Translations under genes and position numbers: made by a program
The notes under the pieces: model-generated
What the model was told of the DNA's origin: nothing
The model's input: only the letters and a program-made list of their open reading frames with translations
The model's database searches: none
Shown here: one piece after another, positions 8,574 to 16,163 of the stretch
How the letters are laid out: each line of letters begins with the position of its first letter
Numbering within the stretch: position 1 is the first letter of the stretch
Origin: Opitutaceae bacterium
GTDB lineage: Bacteria; Verrucomicrobiota; Verrucomicrobiia; Opitutales; Opitutaceae
Reading direction: 5' to 3'
Assembly (NCBI GenBank): GCA_019455245.1
Contig: JACFMR010000004.1
Coordinates: 124,001-188,000, forward strand
DNA: 64,000 nucleotides

Positions 8574-8960
8574 ATGTGGGTTCGTAAGACCAGTAAAGAA
8601 ATTGAAGCTGTTACGTCTAAGCGGAATTGGTCTCCGATACAGCCATTGATTCTCGGAGTGCTTCTGGGATTTGTTGTCGCTTTATGGGAGCCGTCGATTG
8701 AGTTATTCGTGTTTTCGGCCGCTTTCGGTTTTATTCTCTTGTATCTGTATCGTGTTGTTCTCGGCGACCGCTTTCTTCTCGATTTCTTTCTGTCGCTGGC
8801 AAACGGTCCCTCGCCGGTATCCGACATTGAATCGTATATTTGCCCGCAATGTCACCAGCCACAGCTATTCCGCCGCGAGGGATGTCGGGTTTGCGGCGCG
8901 CCATTGGAAGAGATGGCGCATTGGAAATGGGTAAGAAGCTCGCATGATAATAATTCCTAG
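8574..8960 (+). CDS. Small membrane protein with a C-terminal zinc ribbon, unknown function
   Basis: 128 residues from ATG 8574; a TTG 12 bases upstream is in frame but less likely. Two close hydrophobic helices (ILGVLLGFVVALW and LFVFSAAFGFILLYLYRVV) are followed by a zinc-ribbon-like CPQC...CRVC pair near residues 90-107. Such proteins sit in the inner membrane with the ribbon in the cytosol. No family recognised; lower GC than the flanking operons. Confidence 0.55.
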   Translation: MWVRKTSKEIEAVTSKRNWSPIQPLILGVLLGFVVALWEPSIELFVFSAAFGFILLYLYRVVLGDRFLLDFFLSLANGPSPVSDIESYICPQCHQPQLFRREGCRVCGAPLEEMAHWKWVRSSHDNNS

Positions 8961-9005
8961 TTACACGAAGCCAAAAATAACCCCAGACTTTGCCGTTTAC
9001 CCCGC

Positions 9006-9284
9006 ATGACAACCCACGTAGCCCATACCTCCAGCGTCCAGCCCCGATCGATTTTCGGCATCCGGATCTCGATTTGGGCGGTCGCGATAATCGTGACCGG
9101 CAGCCTGATTGGCGCCGCTGTCGAGGAGCCCCTGATTTTCATCGCCATTGGGTTTCTCGGCAGTTCAGCGCTCAATTCATACTTTGAACGAAACCAACCC
9201 AAGTCGTCCCGAATCGGCGGTTTGGTTATGATGCTCTTGGTCGTGGTGTGGATTGTGGCCTTAAGGGTAATTGAAGCCGTGTGA
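9006..9284 (+). CDS. Small two-helix membrane protein, unknown function
   Basis: 92 residues with helices around IWAVAIIVTGSLIGAAV, LIFIAIGFLGSSAL and GLVMMLLVVVWIVALRVI. It has no conserved motif that I recognise. It stops 13 bp before the P-loop kinase gene, so the two may be co-transcribed. Confidence 0.5.
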   Translation: MTTHVAHTSSVQPRSIFGIRISIWAVAIIVTGSLIGAAVEEPLIFIAIGFLGSSALNSYFERNQPKSSRIGGLVMMLLVVVWIVALRVIEAV

Positions 9285-9297
9285 AACGGGCGGATAA

Positions 9298-9852
9298 ATG
9301 AAACAACCCGTCCTCTACATTTTCTCAGGACTGCCGGGGGCAGGGAAATCCACGCTTGCTCAGCGTTTGGCGACCAGACTGGGCTGTGTTTTTGTGCGGA
9401 TCGATACGATTGAACAGTCGCTGCGGGAGCTCTGTTCCCTATCAGTGCAAGGCGAAGGCTATCAGCTGGCCTGCCGGATCGCGGCCGACAATCTGAGCAT
9501 CGGCATCTCGGTCGTCGCCGACTCGTGCAATCCGATCGAGCTGACCAGAACGGAATGGGAAGATGTGGCTAGAAGTAGCGCAGCCACTCCCCTGAACATC
9601 GAAATCACCTGCACGGACAAAACCGAACATCGCCAACGGGTGGAAACAAGGCAGCCGGGCGTCCTCGGCCTCCGATTGCCAACATGGCAGGAGGTCGAAG
9701 AGAGACAGTATGACGAGTGGACAAAGGACAGAATTGTCATCGATACCTCCGGCAAGACAGTCGACGAAGCCTTCGATCAGCTTGGCAAGGTGCTCTTGCT
9801 CCCTCAGCAAACAAAGGCCGAACCCGTTTGTTCACCCAGCCAAAACGCCTGA
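9298..9852 (+). CDS. P-loop kinase-like ATPase (AAA_33/zeta-like)
   Basis: 184 residues. A Walker A motif stands at the N-terminus (SGLPGAGKSTLAQRLA, ~10-25), followed by a strand ending in RIDTIEQ, the Asp position used by small-molecule kinases of this class. Arg residues in the HRQRVETRQPG segment fit a lid region. Proteins of this type phosphorylate small metabolites, sugars or antibiotics; the substrate is unknown. It is placed among orphan small genes, with DUF3147 starting 4 bp after its stop. Confidence 0.7.
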   Translation: MKQPVLYIFSGLPGAGKSTLAQRLATRLGCVFVRIDTIEQSLRELCSLSVQGEGYQLACRIAADNLSIGISVVADSCNPIELTRTEWEDVARSSAATPLNIEITCTDKTEHRQRVETRQPGVLGLRLPTWQEVEERQYDEWTKDRIVIDTSGKTVDEAFDQLGKVLLLPQQTKAEPVCSPSQNA

Positions 9853-9856
9853 CTCC

Positions 9857-10213
9857 ATGCTCTTTATCGTCGTCAAATACGCGGTGACTGCTGCGGTCAT
9901 TGTTGCCGTGTCAGAAATCGCGAAGCGGAGCGATCGGCTGGGGGCGTTGATTGCGTCGCTGCCGCTCGTCACGGTGATGGTGATGATTTGGCTGCACTTT
10001 GAAAAGGCCGGCACGGACAAGATCGCGAATCACGCTTACTACACGTTTTGGTATGTGTTGCCGACGATGCCGATGTTTCTGCTCGTGCCTTGGATGCTGC
10101 GCAAAGGAGTGGGCTTTTGGCCGACGCTCGGGGTTGGCTGCTTGCTGACGTTGCTCTGCTTTGCGCTCGCGGCCGTCGTGCTGAAGCGCTGGGGCATTGG
10201 GTTGCTGCCGTGA
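9857..10213 (+). CDS. DUF3147 family membrane protein
   Basis: 118 residues from ATG 9857. Four hydrophobic helices cover nearly the whole length, with the typical stretch LGALIASLPLVTVMVMIWLHFE and a short charged middle loop. DUF3147 proteins are small, widespread bacterial inner-membrane proteins of unknown function. The gene follows the P-loop kinase gene closely. Confidence 0.75.
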   Translation: MLFIVVKYAVTAAVIVAVSEIAKRSDRLGALIASLPLVTVMVMIWLHFEKAGTDKIANHAYYTFWYVLPTMPMFLLVPWMLRKGVGFWPTLGVGCLLTLLCFALAAVVLKRWGIGLLP

Positions 10214-10335
10214 TCGGATATGAATGCCGAACCAAGCGCCGGCCCATCCCATGAGCAGCGCTACGAGCTGTCATGTCTGAACCCGGTTTCATCCAGCCGA
10301 TTCATCGGCAAATTAACGCCTGACGAATCGAGTCC

Positions 10336-10902
10336 ATGCGCCAGCCCCTTGTCACCCCGCGCCTGATCCTGCGGCGGCTCGAACCGGCGGATGCCGGGGT
10401 GATCCACGCCTACCGGGCGGATCCGGAGGTCGCGCGTTACCAGTCTTGGGAGCCGGCCTCTGCGGAGGAGGTTGAGGACTACATCAAACGGCTGCAAGGC
10501 GTGGCGCTGCTCACGCCCGGGGCGTGGTTTCAGCTCGGCATCGTGCGGCGCGACACGGGCGAATTGATCGGCGATTGCGGCATCCATGCCCGGGCGGACG
10601 AACCCCGGCAGGTGGAACTGGGCATCACCTTGGCACCGGCGGCCCAGCGACAGGGCTTCGCGGCGGAGGCGATGGGCGCGTTGCTCGATTACCTGTTCAC
10701 CCGGACGGAGACGCACCGCGTTTGTTGTTCGGTGGATCCGCGCAACCGGTCATGCCTGCGACTTCTGGAAAAGCTCGGCCTGCGCCGCGAAGCGCATTTG
10801 GTCGAAAGCCTGTGGATCAAGGGTGAGTGGGCGGATGACGTGGTGTTCGGGCTCCTGCGGAAGGAGTGGACTTCGCGAGTGGAGAAGGGGCAGGGGACGT
10901 GA
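10336..10902 (+). CDS. GNAT family N-acetyltransferase, RimJ/RimL-like
   Basis: 188 residues. The N-terminus PRLILRRLEPADAGVIHAYR is typical of the RimJ/RimL subgroup, and the acetyl-CoA pyrophosphate loop appears as QRQGFAAEAMGALLDYLF, followed by CSVDPRNRSCLRLLEKLGL. Members acetylate alpha-amino groups of ribosomal proteins or of small molecules. It stands alone, convergent with the GIY-YIG gene. Confidence 0.82.
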   Translation: MRQPLVTPRLILRRLEPADAGVIHAYRADPEVARYQSWEPASAEEVEDYIKRLQGVALLTPGAWFQLGIVRRDTGELIGDCGIHARADEPRQVELGITLAPAAQRQGFAAEAMGALLDYLFTRTETHRVCCSVDPRNRSCLRLLEKLGLRREAHLVESLWIKGEWADDVVFGLLRKEWTSRVEKGQGT

Positions 10903-10909
10903 GATGCGC

Positions 10910-10931
10910 GGCGCGCAGGGGACTGCGCGCC
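10910..10931. repeat. Perfect 9-bp-stem hairpin between convergent genes
   Basis: GGCGCGCAG (10910-10918), loop GGGA, CTGCGCGCC (10923-10931). It begins 8 bp after the GNAT stop and lies between two converging genes, so it may stop transcription from that side. No T-run follows, and the shape is also that of a REP half-unit. Confidence 0.55.
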
Positions 10932-10972
10932 CTACCGGGGGGATTTGATGTCGGGGCGTGGTGGCGGAGCGG

Positions 10973-11215
10973 TCACCAAAACCGGCGGTGGGCGAAGGCG
11001 TGGCCCGAGCCCGACTTGAGGTAGGTTTCGAATTCCAGCGCCTGGGGTTTTTCTGAAAAAGCCACGTACGTCCTGAGCTTCCAAGGGCGATGCGGCGCCG
11101 TGCTGACATTTTTGCCCGAATTGTGGTCGATGATTCTCTGCCGCAGGTCAGTGGTGTAGCCGATGTAGCGTTGTCCTGTCGTCTTGGCACTCTGCATCAG
11201 GTAAACGTAGTGCAT
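10973..11215 (-). CDS. GIY-YIG nuclease domain protein
   Basis: 80 residues, essentially one GIY-YIG domain: YVYLMQS (the GIY position), RYIGYT (the YIG position), then LRQRIIDHNSG with the catalytic Arg region, and ALEFETYLKSG with the metal-binding Glu. Small stand-alone proteins of this kind (UPF0213/YhbQ-like) are common and their role is not well defined; a DNA-repair-type endonuclease is the usual suggestion. Convergent with the GNAT gene. Confidence 0.82.
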   Translation of the reverse strand: MHYVYLMQSAKTTGQRYIGYTTDLRQRIIDHNSGKNVSTAPHRPWKLRTYVAFSEKPQALEFETYLKSGSGHAFAHRRFW

Positions 11216-11342
11216 GCATGCAAACTTGGCGGTATTTGCCTGCGGTGTCAGCAGTTATGCGGGCGGAGCCTGTTCCGTAGGGCCAGGGGTGCGGTGGCAA
11301 AGTCGGCTATGGCTACACTCTTTTTGCCCAGCTACATCTGGC

Positions 11343-11374
11343 ATGCCCTGCTTCGCCAAGGCTTCGCAGGGCAT
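11343..11374. repeat. Palindromic hairpin element
   Basis: ATGCCCTGC (11343-11351) and GCAGGGCAT (11366-11374) form a perfect 9-bp stem with a 14-base loop (TTCGCCAAGGCTTC). It lies in the gap between the GIY-YIG gene and tRNA-Ser. It is probably another short dispersed element. Confidence 0.6.
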
Positions 11375-11433
11375 ACTTCGCTACGTACGCGTGATGTGCA
11401 GGGGATGCGTCAGTTGGTTCGAAGGATGGCCGT

Positions 11434-11549
<116 letters not shown>

Positions 11550-11746
11550 GGTTGCGCGGACGCGGGGCACGTTGGCTCCAAGCCCGATGAGCGAAGGGGC
11601 ACAAAAGCGCACGCACACCGCTTTGGTCAATGGCAAATCCTGATGGCGCGCACCCGGAGCATAATTTCGGAAAATGCCACTTGCACGCCCTTCGCCGGAA
11701 CGTAACGCTGCAGGGCGATTCCGTTCATGCCGAACCGTCAATTTCC

Positions 11747-12256
11747 ATGGTATCTTCCAACACAGAACTGACCTACGACAGCAAGGTGGAAGGCGATGTC
11801 ATCGTCTCCCGGGCTGATGCGGTCATCAACTGGATCCGCACCAACTCCATGTGGCCCATGCCGATGGGTCTGGCTTGCTGCGCGATCGAGCTCATGGGCG
11901 TGGGCGCCAGCCGGTTCGACATCGCCCGTTTCGGGGCCGAGGTCATGCGTTTCTCCCCCCGCCAGGCCGATTGCATGATCGTTTCCGGCACCGTGACCTA
12001 CAAGATGGCCTCGTCGGTGCGCCGCATTTACGACCAGATGTCGGCGCCGAAATGGGTCATCGCCATGGGTGCCTGCGCCAGTTCCGGCGGCATGTATCGC
12101 AGCTACGCGACGTTGCAGGGCGTGGACCGCATTTTGCCGGTCGACGTTTACGTGAGCGGCTGCCCGCCGCGGCCCGAGGCGCTGCTGGACGCCCTGATCA
12201 AACTGCAGGCCAAGGTGAAAAAAGAGCGCTCGGCCAAGGGCCTGCTCAGCGCCTAA
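11747..12256 (+). CDS. nuoB: NADH-quinone oxidoreductase subunit B
   Basis: 169 residues from ATG 11747; the frame is open upstream but the family begins here ([16 protein letters not shown]). NuoB carries the terminal [4Fe-4S] cluster N2 that passes electrons to quinone. Its ligands are visible: tandem Cys in [10 protein letters not shown], Cys in [11 protein letters not shown], and Cys in VSGCPPRPE. It is the first gene of the complex I cluster; nuoA, which normally precedes it, is absent from the ~200 bp upstream, which holds only the tRNA-Ser leader. nuoC starts 20 bp downstream. Confidence 0.95.
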   Translation: MVSSNTELTYDSKVEGDVIVSRADAVINWIRTNSMWPMPMGLACCAIELMGVGASRFDIARFGAEVMRFSPRQADCMIVSGTVTYKMASSVRRIYDQMSAPKWVIAMGACASSGGMYRSYATLQGVDRILPVDVYVSGCPPRPEALLDALIKLQAKVKKERSAKGLLSA

Positions 12257-12276
12257 ACGCAGTGAACTTACGCGCA

Positions 12277-12906
12277 ATGTCCGCCACCGCCACGCTCACC
12301 GCCACCCTGCAGGAGAAGTTTCCGCAGCTCACCCCGCGCGCCAGCCTCGACCACGAGGCCGTCAACGTGCCGCCGGCCGACGTCCGCGCCGTGTTGCAGA
12401 CCCTGCGCGACGCGCACGGGTTTGACCTGTTGACGGATGTGACCGCGATCGACTGGGCCGAGGGCGCCGCGCCGCGCTTCACGGTGGTCTATCACCTGTT
12501 TTCCACCACCACGCACGCCTACCTCCGCGTCACCACGCCCTGCACGGGCGAGGACAGCGCGCCGGTGGCCCCGAGCGTGACCTCGCTCTGGCCCGCGGCC
12601 AACTGGCACGAACGCGAGGCCTACGACATGTTTGGCATCACCTTCGAAGGCCACCCCGACCTGCGCCGCATTCTGATGTGGGAGGGGTATCCGTATCATC
12701 CGTTGCGCAAGGAGTTTCCGCTGGCCGGCATCGAGACCGAACTGCCCGATCCCGAGGTGGCGGCGGAAACGAAGGCCAAGGTCAAGCCCGCGCCGATGGC
12801 CGGCGGGCCGTTTGTGGCCTCCAGCGGTGAAATGAACCTGACCGAAGCCGAACCGCGGGCCAAGGACGAGAGCTGGAACGAACGCAGCGAAAAACCGGAA
12901 GCCTGA
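12277..12906 (+). CDS. nuoC: NADH-quinone oxidoreductase subunit C
   Basis: 209 residues from ATG 12277. The 30-kDa subunit signature is present as NWHEREAYDMFGITFEGHPD, followed by LRRILMWEGYPYHPLRKEFP. It supports the quinone-binding NuoB-NuoD core at the base of the peripheral arm. It is a separate gene, not fused to nuoD as in enterobacteria. The last ~50 residues (Glu/Ala/Pro-rich, after LAGIETELPDP) form a charged tail longer than the core needs. nuoD follows after 12 bp. Confidence 0.94.
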   Translation: MSATATLTATLQEKFPQLTPRASLDHEAVNVPPADVRAVLQTLRDAHGFDLLTDVTAIDWAEGAAPRFTVVYHLFSTTTHAYLRVTTPCTGEDSAPVAPSVTSLWPAANWHEREAYDMFGITFEGHPDLRRILMWEGYPYHPLRKEFPLAGIETELPDPEVAAETKAKVKPAPMAGGPFVASSGEMNLTEAEPRAKDESWNERSEKPEA

Positions 12907-12918
12907 TTTCCTGACGAC

Positions 12919-14154
12919 ATGGCCCAAGAATTTGCCTATCCCGACACTGCGGCCAAAACTGCCGCCGCCGATCACGAGGAGTTTCAGCCCGAGAAAATGT
13001 CCCTCTCGATGGGGCCGTCGCATCCGTCCACCCACGGCGTGCTGCGCCTGCAGCTTGAGCTCGACGGCGAGGTCGTGACCAAGGCCGAGCCGGTCATCGG
13101 CTACCTGCACCGCGGCGACGAGAAGATCGCGGAAAACATGACCTACAACCAGTTCGTGCCCTACACGGACCGATTGGACTACCTCGCGCCGCTGGCCAAC
13201 AACATGGCCTACGCCATCGCGGTGGAAAAACTCGCCAAACTCGAGGTGCCGCCCCGCTGCCAGGCCATCCGTGTGATCACCGCGGAACTCGCGCGCATCT
13301 CCTCGCACCTGCTCGGCCTCGGCGCCTTCGGCATCGATACCGGCGCGTGGACGGTGTTCATGTACACCTTTGAGGAGCGCGAAAAACTCTACCGGCTCTT
13401 CGAGGAACTCACCGGCGCGCGTTTCACCACCAGCTACACGCGCATCGGCGGCGTCGCGCGCGACGTGCCCGAGGGCTGGACCGACCGCGTCAACGCGTTT
13501 TGCGACCAGTTCCTGCCGATTCTCGACGAGATTCTGGCCCTGCTCACGCGTAACAAGATCTTCATGGACCGCACCGCCGGCGTCGGCGTGATCTCGAAGG
13601 AGGACGCGATCGCCTACGGCCTCACCGGCCCCAACCTGCGCGGTTCCGGCGTGCCGCTCGACCTGCGCAAGGACTGTCCCTACAGCGGTTACGAACAGTA
13701 TGAGTTCGACGTGCCCGTGGGCGCCAACGGCGATTCCTACGACCGCTACCTCGTGCGCGGCGAGGAGATGAAGCAGGCCGTGCGCATTGTGAAGCAGGCG
13801 ATCAAGACCCTGCCCGGCGGCGCCTGGTATGCCGAGGACGCCCGCCGCATCTTCGCCCCGCCGAAGGACAAGATCCTCACCTCGATGGAGGAGCTCATCC
13901 AGAACTTCATGCTCGTGACGGAGGGGCCGCAGATGCCCGCCGGCGAGGTCTATTTCGAGGCCGAAAATCCGAAGGGCGCGCTCGGCTTCTACGTCGTGAG
14001 CAAGGGCGGCGGCGTGCCGTGGCGCCTGAAGATCCGCGCGCCTTCGTTTTGCAATCTCTCCATCCTGCCCAAGGTCTGCGTCGGCACCATGGTGTCCGAC
14101 GTCGTGGCCATCCTCGGCTCGCTCGACTTCGTCATGGGCGAGTGCGACCGGTAA
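12919..14154 (+). CDS. nuoD: NADH-quinone oxidoreductase subunit D
   Basis: 411 residues, full length for the 49-kDa subunit. Conserved blocks are visible: MGPSHPSTHGVLRLQLELDG near the N-terminus (with the quinone-site His), GYLHRGDEKIAE, NNMAYAIAVEKL, and the C-terminal LGSLDFVMGECDR with the terminal Arg. NuoD forms the quinone pocket with NuoB. nuoE follows after 14 bp. Confidence 0.95.
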   Translation: MAQEFAYPDTAAKTAAADHEEFQPEKMSLSMGPSHPSTHGVLRLQLELDGEVVTKAEPVIGYLHRGDEKIAENMTYNQFVPYTDRLDYLAPLANNMAYAIAVEKLAKLEVPPRCQAIRVITAELARISSHLLGLGAFGIDTGAWTVFMYTFEEREKLYRLFEELTGARFTTSYTRIGGVARDVPEGWTDRVNAFCDQFLPILDEILALLTRNKIFMDRTAGVGVISKEDAIAYGLTGPNLRGSGVPLDLRKDCPYSGYEQYEFDVPVGANGDSYDRYLVRGEEMKQAVRIVKQAIKTLPGGAWYAEDARRIFAPPKDKILTSMEELIQNFMLVTEGPQMPAGEVYFEAENPKGALGFYVVSKGGGVPWRLKIRAPSFCNLSILPKVCVGTMVSDVVAILGSLDFVMGECDR

Positions 14155-14168
14155 GTTTTTTCCCGCTG

Positions 14169-14654
14169 ATGAATTTGAAGCCCGAAACCCTGAAGCGCAT
14201 CGACGAGGTGATCACGCATTACCCCGTCAAGCGCAGCGCCACGCTGCCGCTCCTGCACCTGATCCAGGAGGACATCGGTTATCTGCCGCCCGAGACCGTC
14301 GAGTGGGTGGCCGCCAAGCTCGAGATCCAGCCGATCAACGTCCACGAGGTCATCACCTTCTACCCGATGTTCCGCCAGTCGCCGATCGGCCGGCGGCACA
14401 TCAAGGTCTGCCGCACGCTCTCCTGCGCCCTCAGCGGCGGCTACAAGACCTGCGACACTTTCAAGCAGGAATTCAACACCGGTCTCAACCAGGTCTCGCC
14501 CGACGGCGAGGTCACGATCGAGTTTGTCGAGTGCCTCGCCAGCTGCGGCACCGCCCCCGTGGTGATGATCGACGAGCAGCTCCACGAAAACGTCGACTGC
14601 GCCAAGGCGAAGGAACTCGCCGCCCGCATCAAGGCCGAGGCCGCCCAACGCTGA
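14169..14654 (+). CDS. nuoE: NADH-quinone oxidoreductase subunit E
   Basis: 161 residues from ATG 14169. It is the thioredoxin-like 24-kDa subunit with [2Fe-2S] cluster N1a. Ligands fit the family: Cys-x4-Cys in VCRTLSCAL and Cys-x3-Cys in ECLASCGTAP. The N-terminal helical part contains LPLLHLIQEDIGYLPPETVE and VHEVITFYPMF, both typical. It works with NuoF and NuoG in the NADH-oxidising module. nuoF follows after 5 bp. Confidence 0.94.
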   Translation: MNLKPETLKRIDEVITHYPVKRSATLPLLHLIQEDIGYLPPETVEWVAAKLEIQPINVHEVITFYPMFRQSPIGRRHIKVCRTLSCALSGGYKTCDTFKQEFNTGLNQVSPDGEVTIEFVECLASCGTAPVVMIDEQLHENVDCAKAKELAARIKAEAAQR

Positions 14655-14659
14655 CCGCC

Positions 14660-16003
14660 ATGCCCGAACAACGCCGCATCATTTTCCAACACATCGACGA
14701 GGCCGGTTACACCAACGACATCGGCTGCTATCTGCGCCATGGCGGTTACGAGGTCTTCAAATCGGCCGTCACGCGCAAACCCGAGGACCTGCGCGAGGAG
14801 GTCAAGAAGTCCGGCCTGCGCGGCCGCGGCGGCGCGGGTTTCCCCTGCGGCGTCAAGTGGGGCCTGGTGGACCGCAAGTCCGGCAAGCCGATCTACCTGA
14901 TCGTCAACGCCGACGAATCCGAGCCCGGCACCTTCAAGGACCGCTACATCATCCACCAGGATCCGCACCAGCTGATCGAGGGCACGATGATTTCCTGTTT
15001 CGCGAACAACGTGAAGCAGGCCTACATCTACATCCGCGGCGAGATGCCCGAGGGCGCCCGCATCCTCGAACGCGCCATCCAGGAGGCGCGCGAGCACAAT
15101 TTCGTCGGCCAGAACATCCTCGGTACCGGCTACTCCTGCGAGATCTACGTGCACCGCGGCGCCGGCGCCTACATCTGCGGCGAGGAGACCGGCCTGATCG
15201 AGTCGCTCGAGGGCAAGCGCGCCAACCCGCGCATCAAGCCCCCGTATTTTCCCGCGGTCCTCGGCCTCTACCAGTGCCCCACGATCGTCAACAACGTCGA
15301 GACGCTCTGCCACGTGAAACACATCACGGCCATGGGCGGCGACGAATACGCCAAGATCGGCACGCCCGGCAACACCGGCACCCGCATCTTCTGCGTTTCC
15401 GGCCACGTGCAGCGGCCCGGCTACTACGAGTTCGAGTGCGGCAAGATCACCCTGGGCCAGCTGCTCAACGACGTCTGCGGCGGTCCGCGCCCCGGCCGCA
15501 CGTTCAAGGCCGTCATTCCCGGCGGCTCCTCCGCCAAGATCCTCCGTTTCGGTGAGCGCTTCAAGGGCAAGACCCGCGCCGGCGTCGAATACGACTGGGG
15601 CATCGATGACGTGCCGCTCGATTTCGATTCGCTCGCCATGATCGGCACGATGGGCGGCTCCGGCGGCGTGATCGTGATGGACGATTCCGTCAACATGGTC
15701 GAGGCCCTCGCCAACATCAACGCGTTCTACTCGCACGAAAGCTGCGGCCAGTGCACGCCCTGCCGCGAGGGCTCGCTGTGGATGAAGAAAATCTCCACGC
15801 GCATGGTGCACGGTGCCGCGCGGCCCGAGGACGGCGCCCTGCTCAAGAGTGTGGCCGACCAGATCCCCGGCCGCACCATCTGCGCCTTCGGCGAAGCCTG
15901 CTCGTGGCCCACCCAGAGCTTCATCGCCAAGTTCAAGGACGAGTTCGACGCCTACCACGAAACCAAAAAGACCAGGCCCGCCGATTCGCTCGAACTGGTC
16001 TGA
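14660..16003 (+). CDS. nuoF: NADH-quinone oxidoreductase subunit F (NADH-binding)
   Basis: 447 residues from ATG 14660. This is the 51-kDa flavoprotein that takes electrons from NADH. The NADH/FMN glycine-rich loop is GLRGRGGAGFPCGVKW, with NADESEPGTFKDR after it and AGAYICGEETGLIESLEG for FMN. The N3 [4Fe-4S] ligands are in ESCGQCTPCREG plus the Cys of CAFGEACSWP. nuoG follows after a 160-bp gap that holds an inverted repeat, the largest gap in the operon. Confidence 0.95.
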   Translation: MPEQRRIIFQHIDEAGYTNDIGCYLRHGGYEVFKSAVTRKPEDLREEVKKSGLRGRGGAGFPCGVKWGLVDRKSGKPIYLIVNADESEPGTFKDRYIIHQDPHQLIEGTMISCFANNVKQAYIYIRGEMPEGARILERAIQEAREHNFVGQNILGTGYSCEIYVHRGAGAYICGEETGLIESLEGKRANPRIKPPYFPAVLGLYQCPTIVNNVETLCHVKHITAMGGDEYAKIGTPGNTGTRIFCVSGHVQRPGYYEFECGKITLGQLLNDVCGGPRPGRTFKAVIPGGSSAKILRFGERFKGKTRAGVEYDWGIDDVPLDFDSLAMIGTMGGSGGVIVMDDSVNMVEALANINAFYSHESCGQCTPCREGSLWMKKISTRMVHGAARPEDGALLKSVADQIPGRTICAFGEACSWPTQSFIAKFKDEFDAYHETKKTRPADSLELV

Positions 16004-16010
16004 TTTTTGT

Positions 16011-16143
16011 CACCACGAAATACACGAAACACACGAAAATGGATTTTGAGATTAGCCAACATCACCTGACCACGACGCCCCGCGCGCAGACCTGCGCCGG
16101 CAGCGGTGTCCATGGTTTTCGTGTCTTTGGTGTGTTTCGTGGT
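16011..16143. repeat. CACGAAA-type inverted repeat between nuoF and nuoG (family C)
   Basis: The left arm (16011-16042) contains CACCACGAAATACACGAAAC and a further ACACGAAAATGG. The right arm (16110-16143) contains CCATGGTTTTCGTGTCTTTG and TGTTTCGTGGT. The arms are imperfect reverse complements around a ~70-bp centre. It lies inside the nuo operon, so the transcript could fold it into a long stem. No open frame in it looks coding. Confidence 0.8.
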
Positions 16144-16163
16144 TAATTAATTCCGACTCTGAG

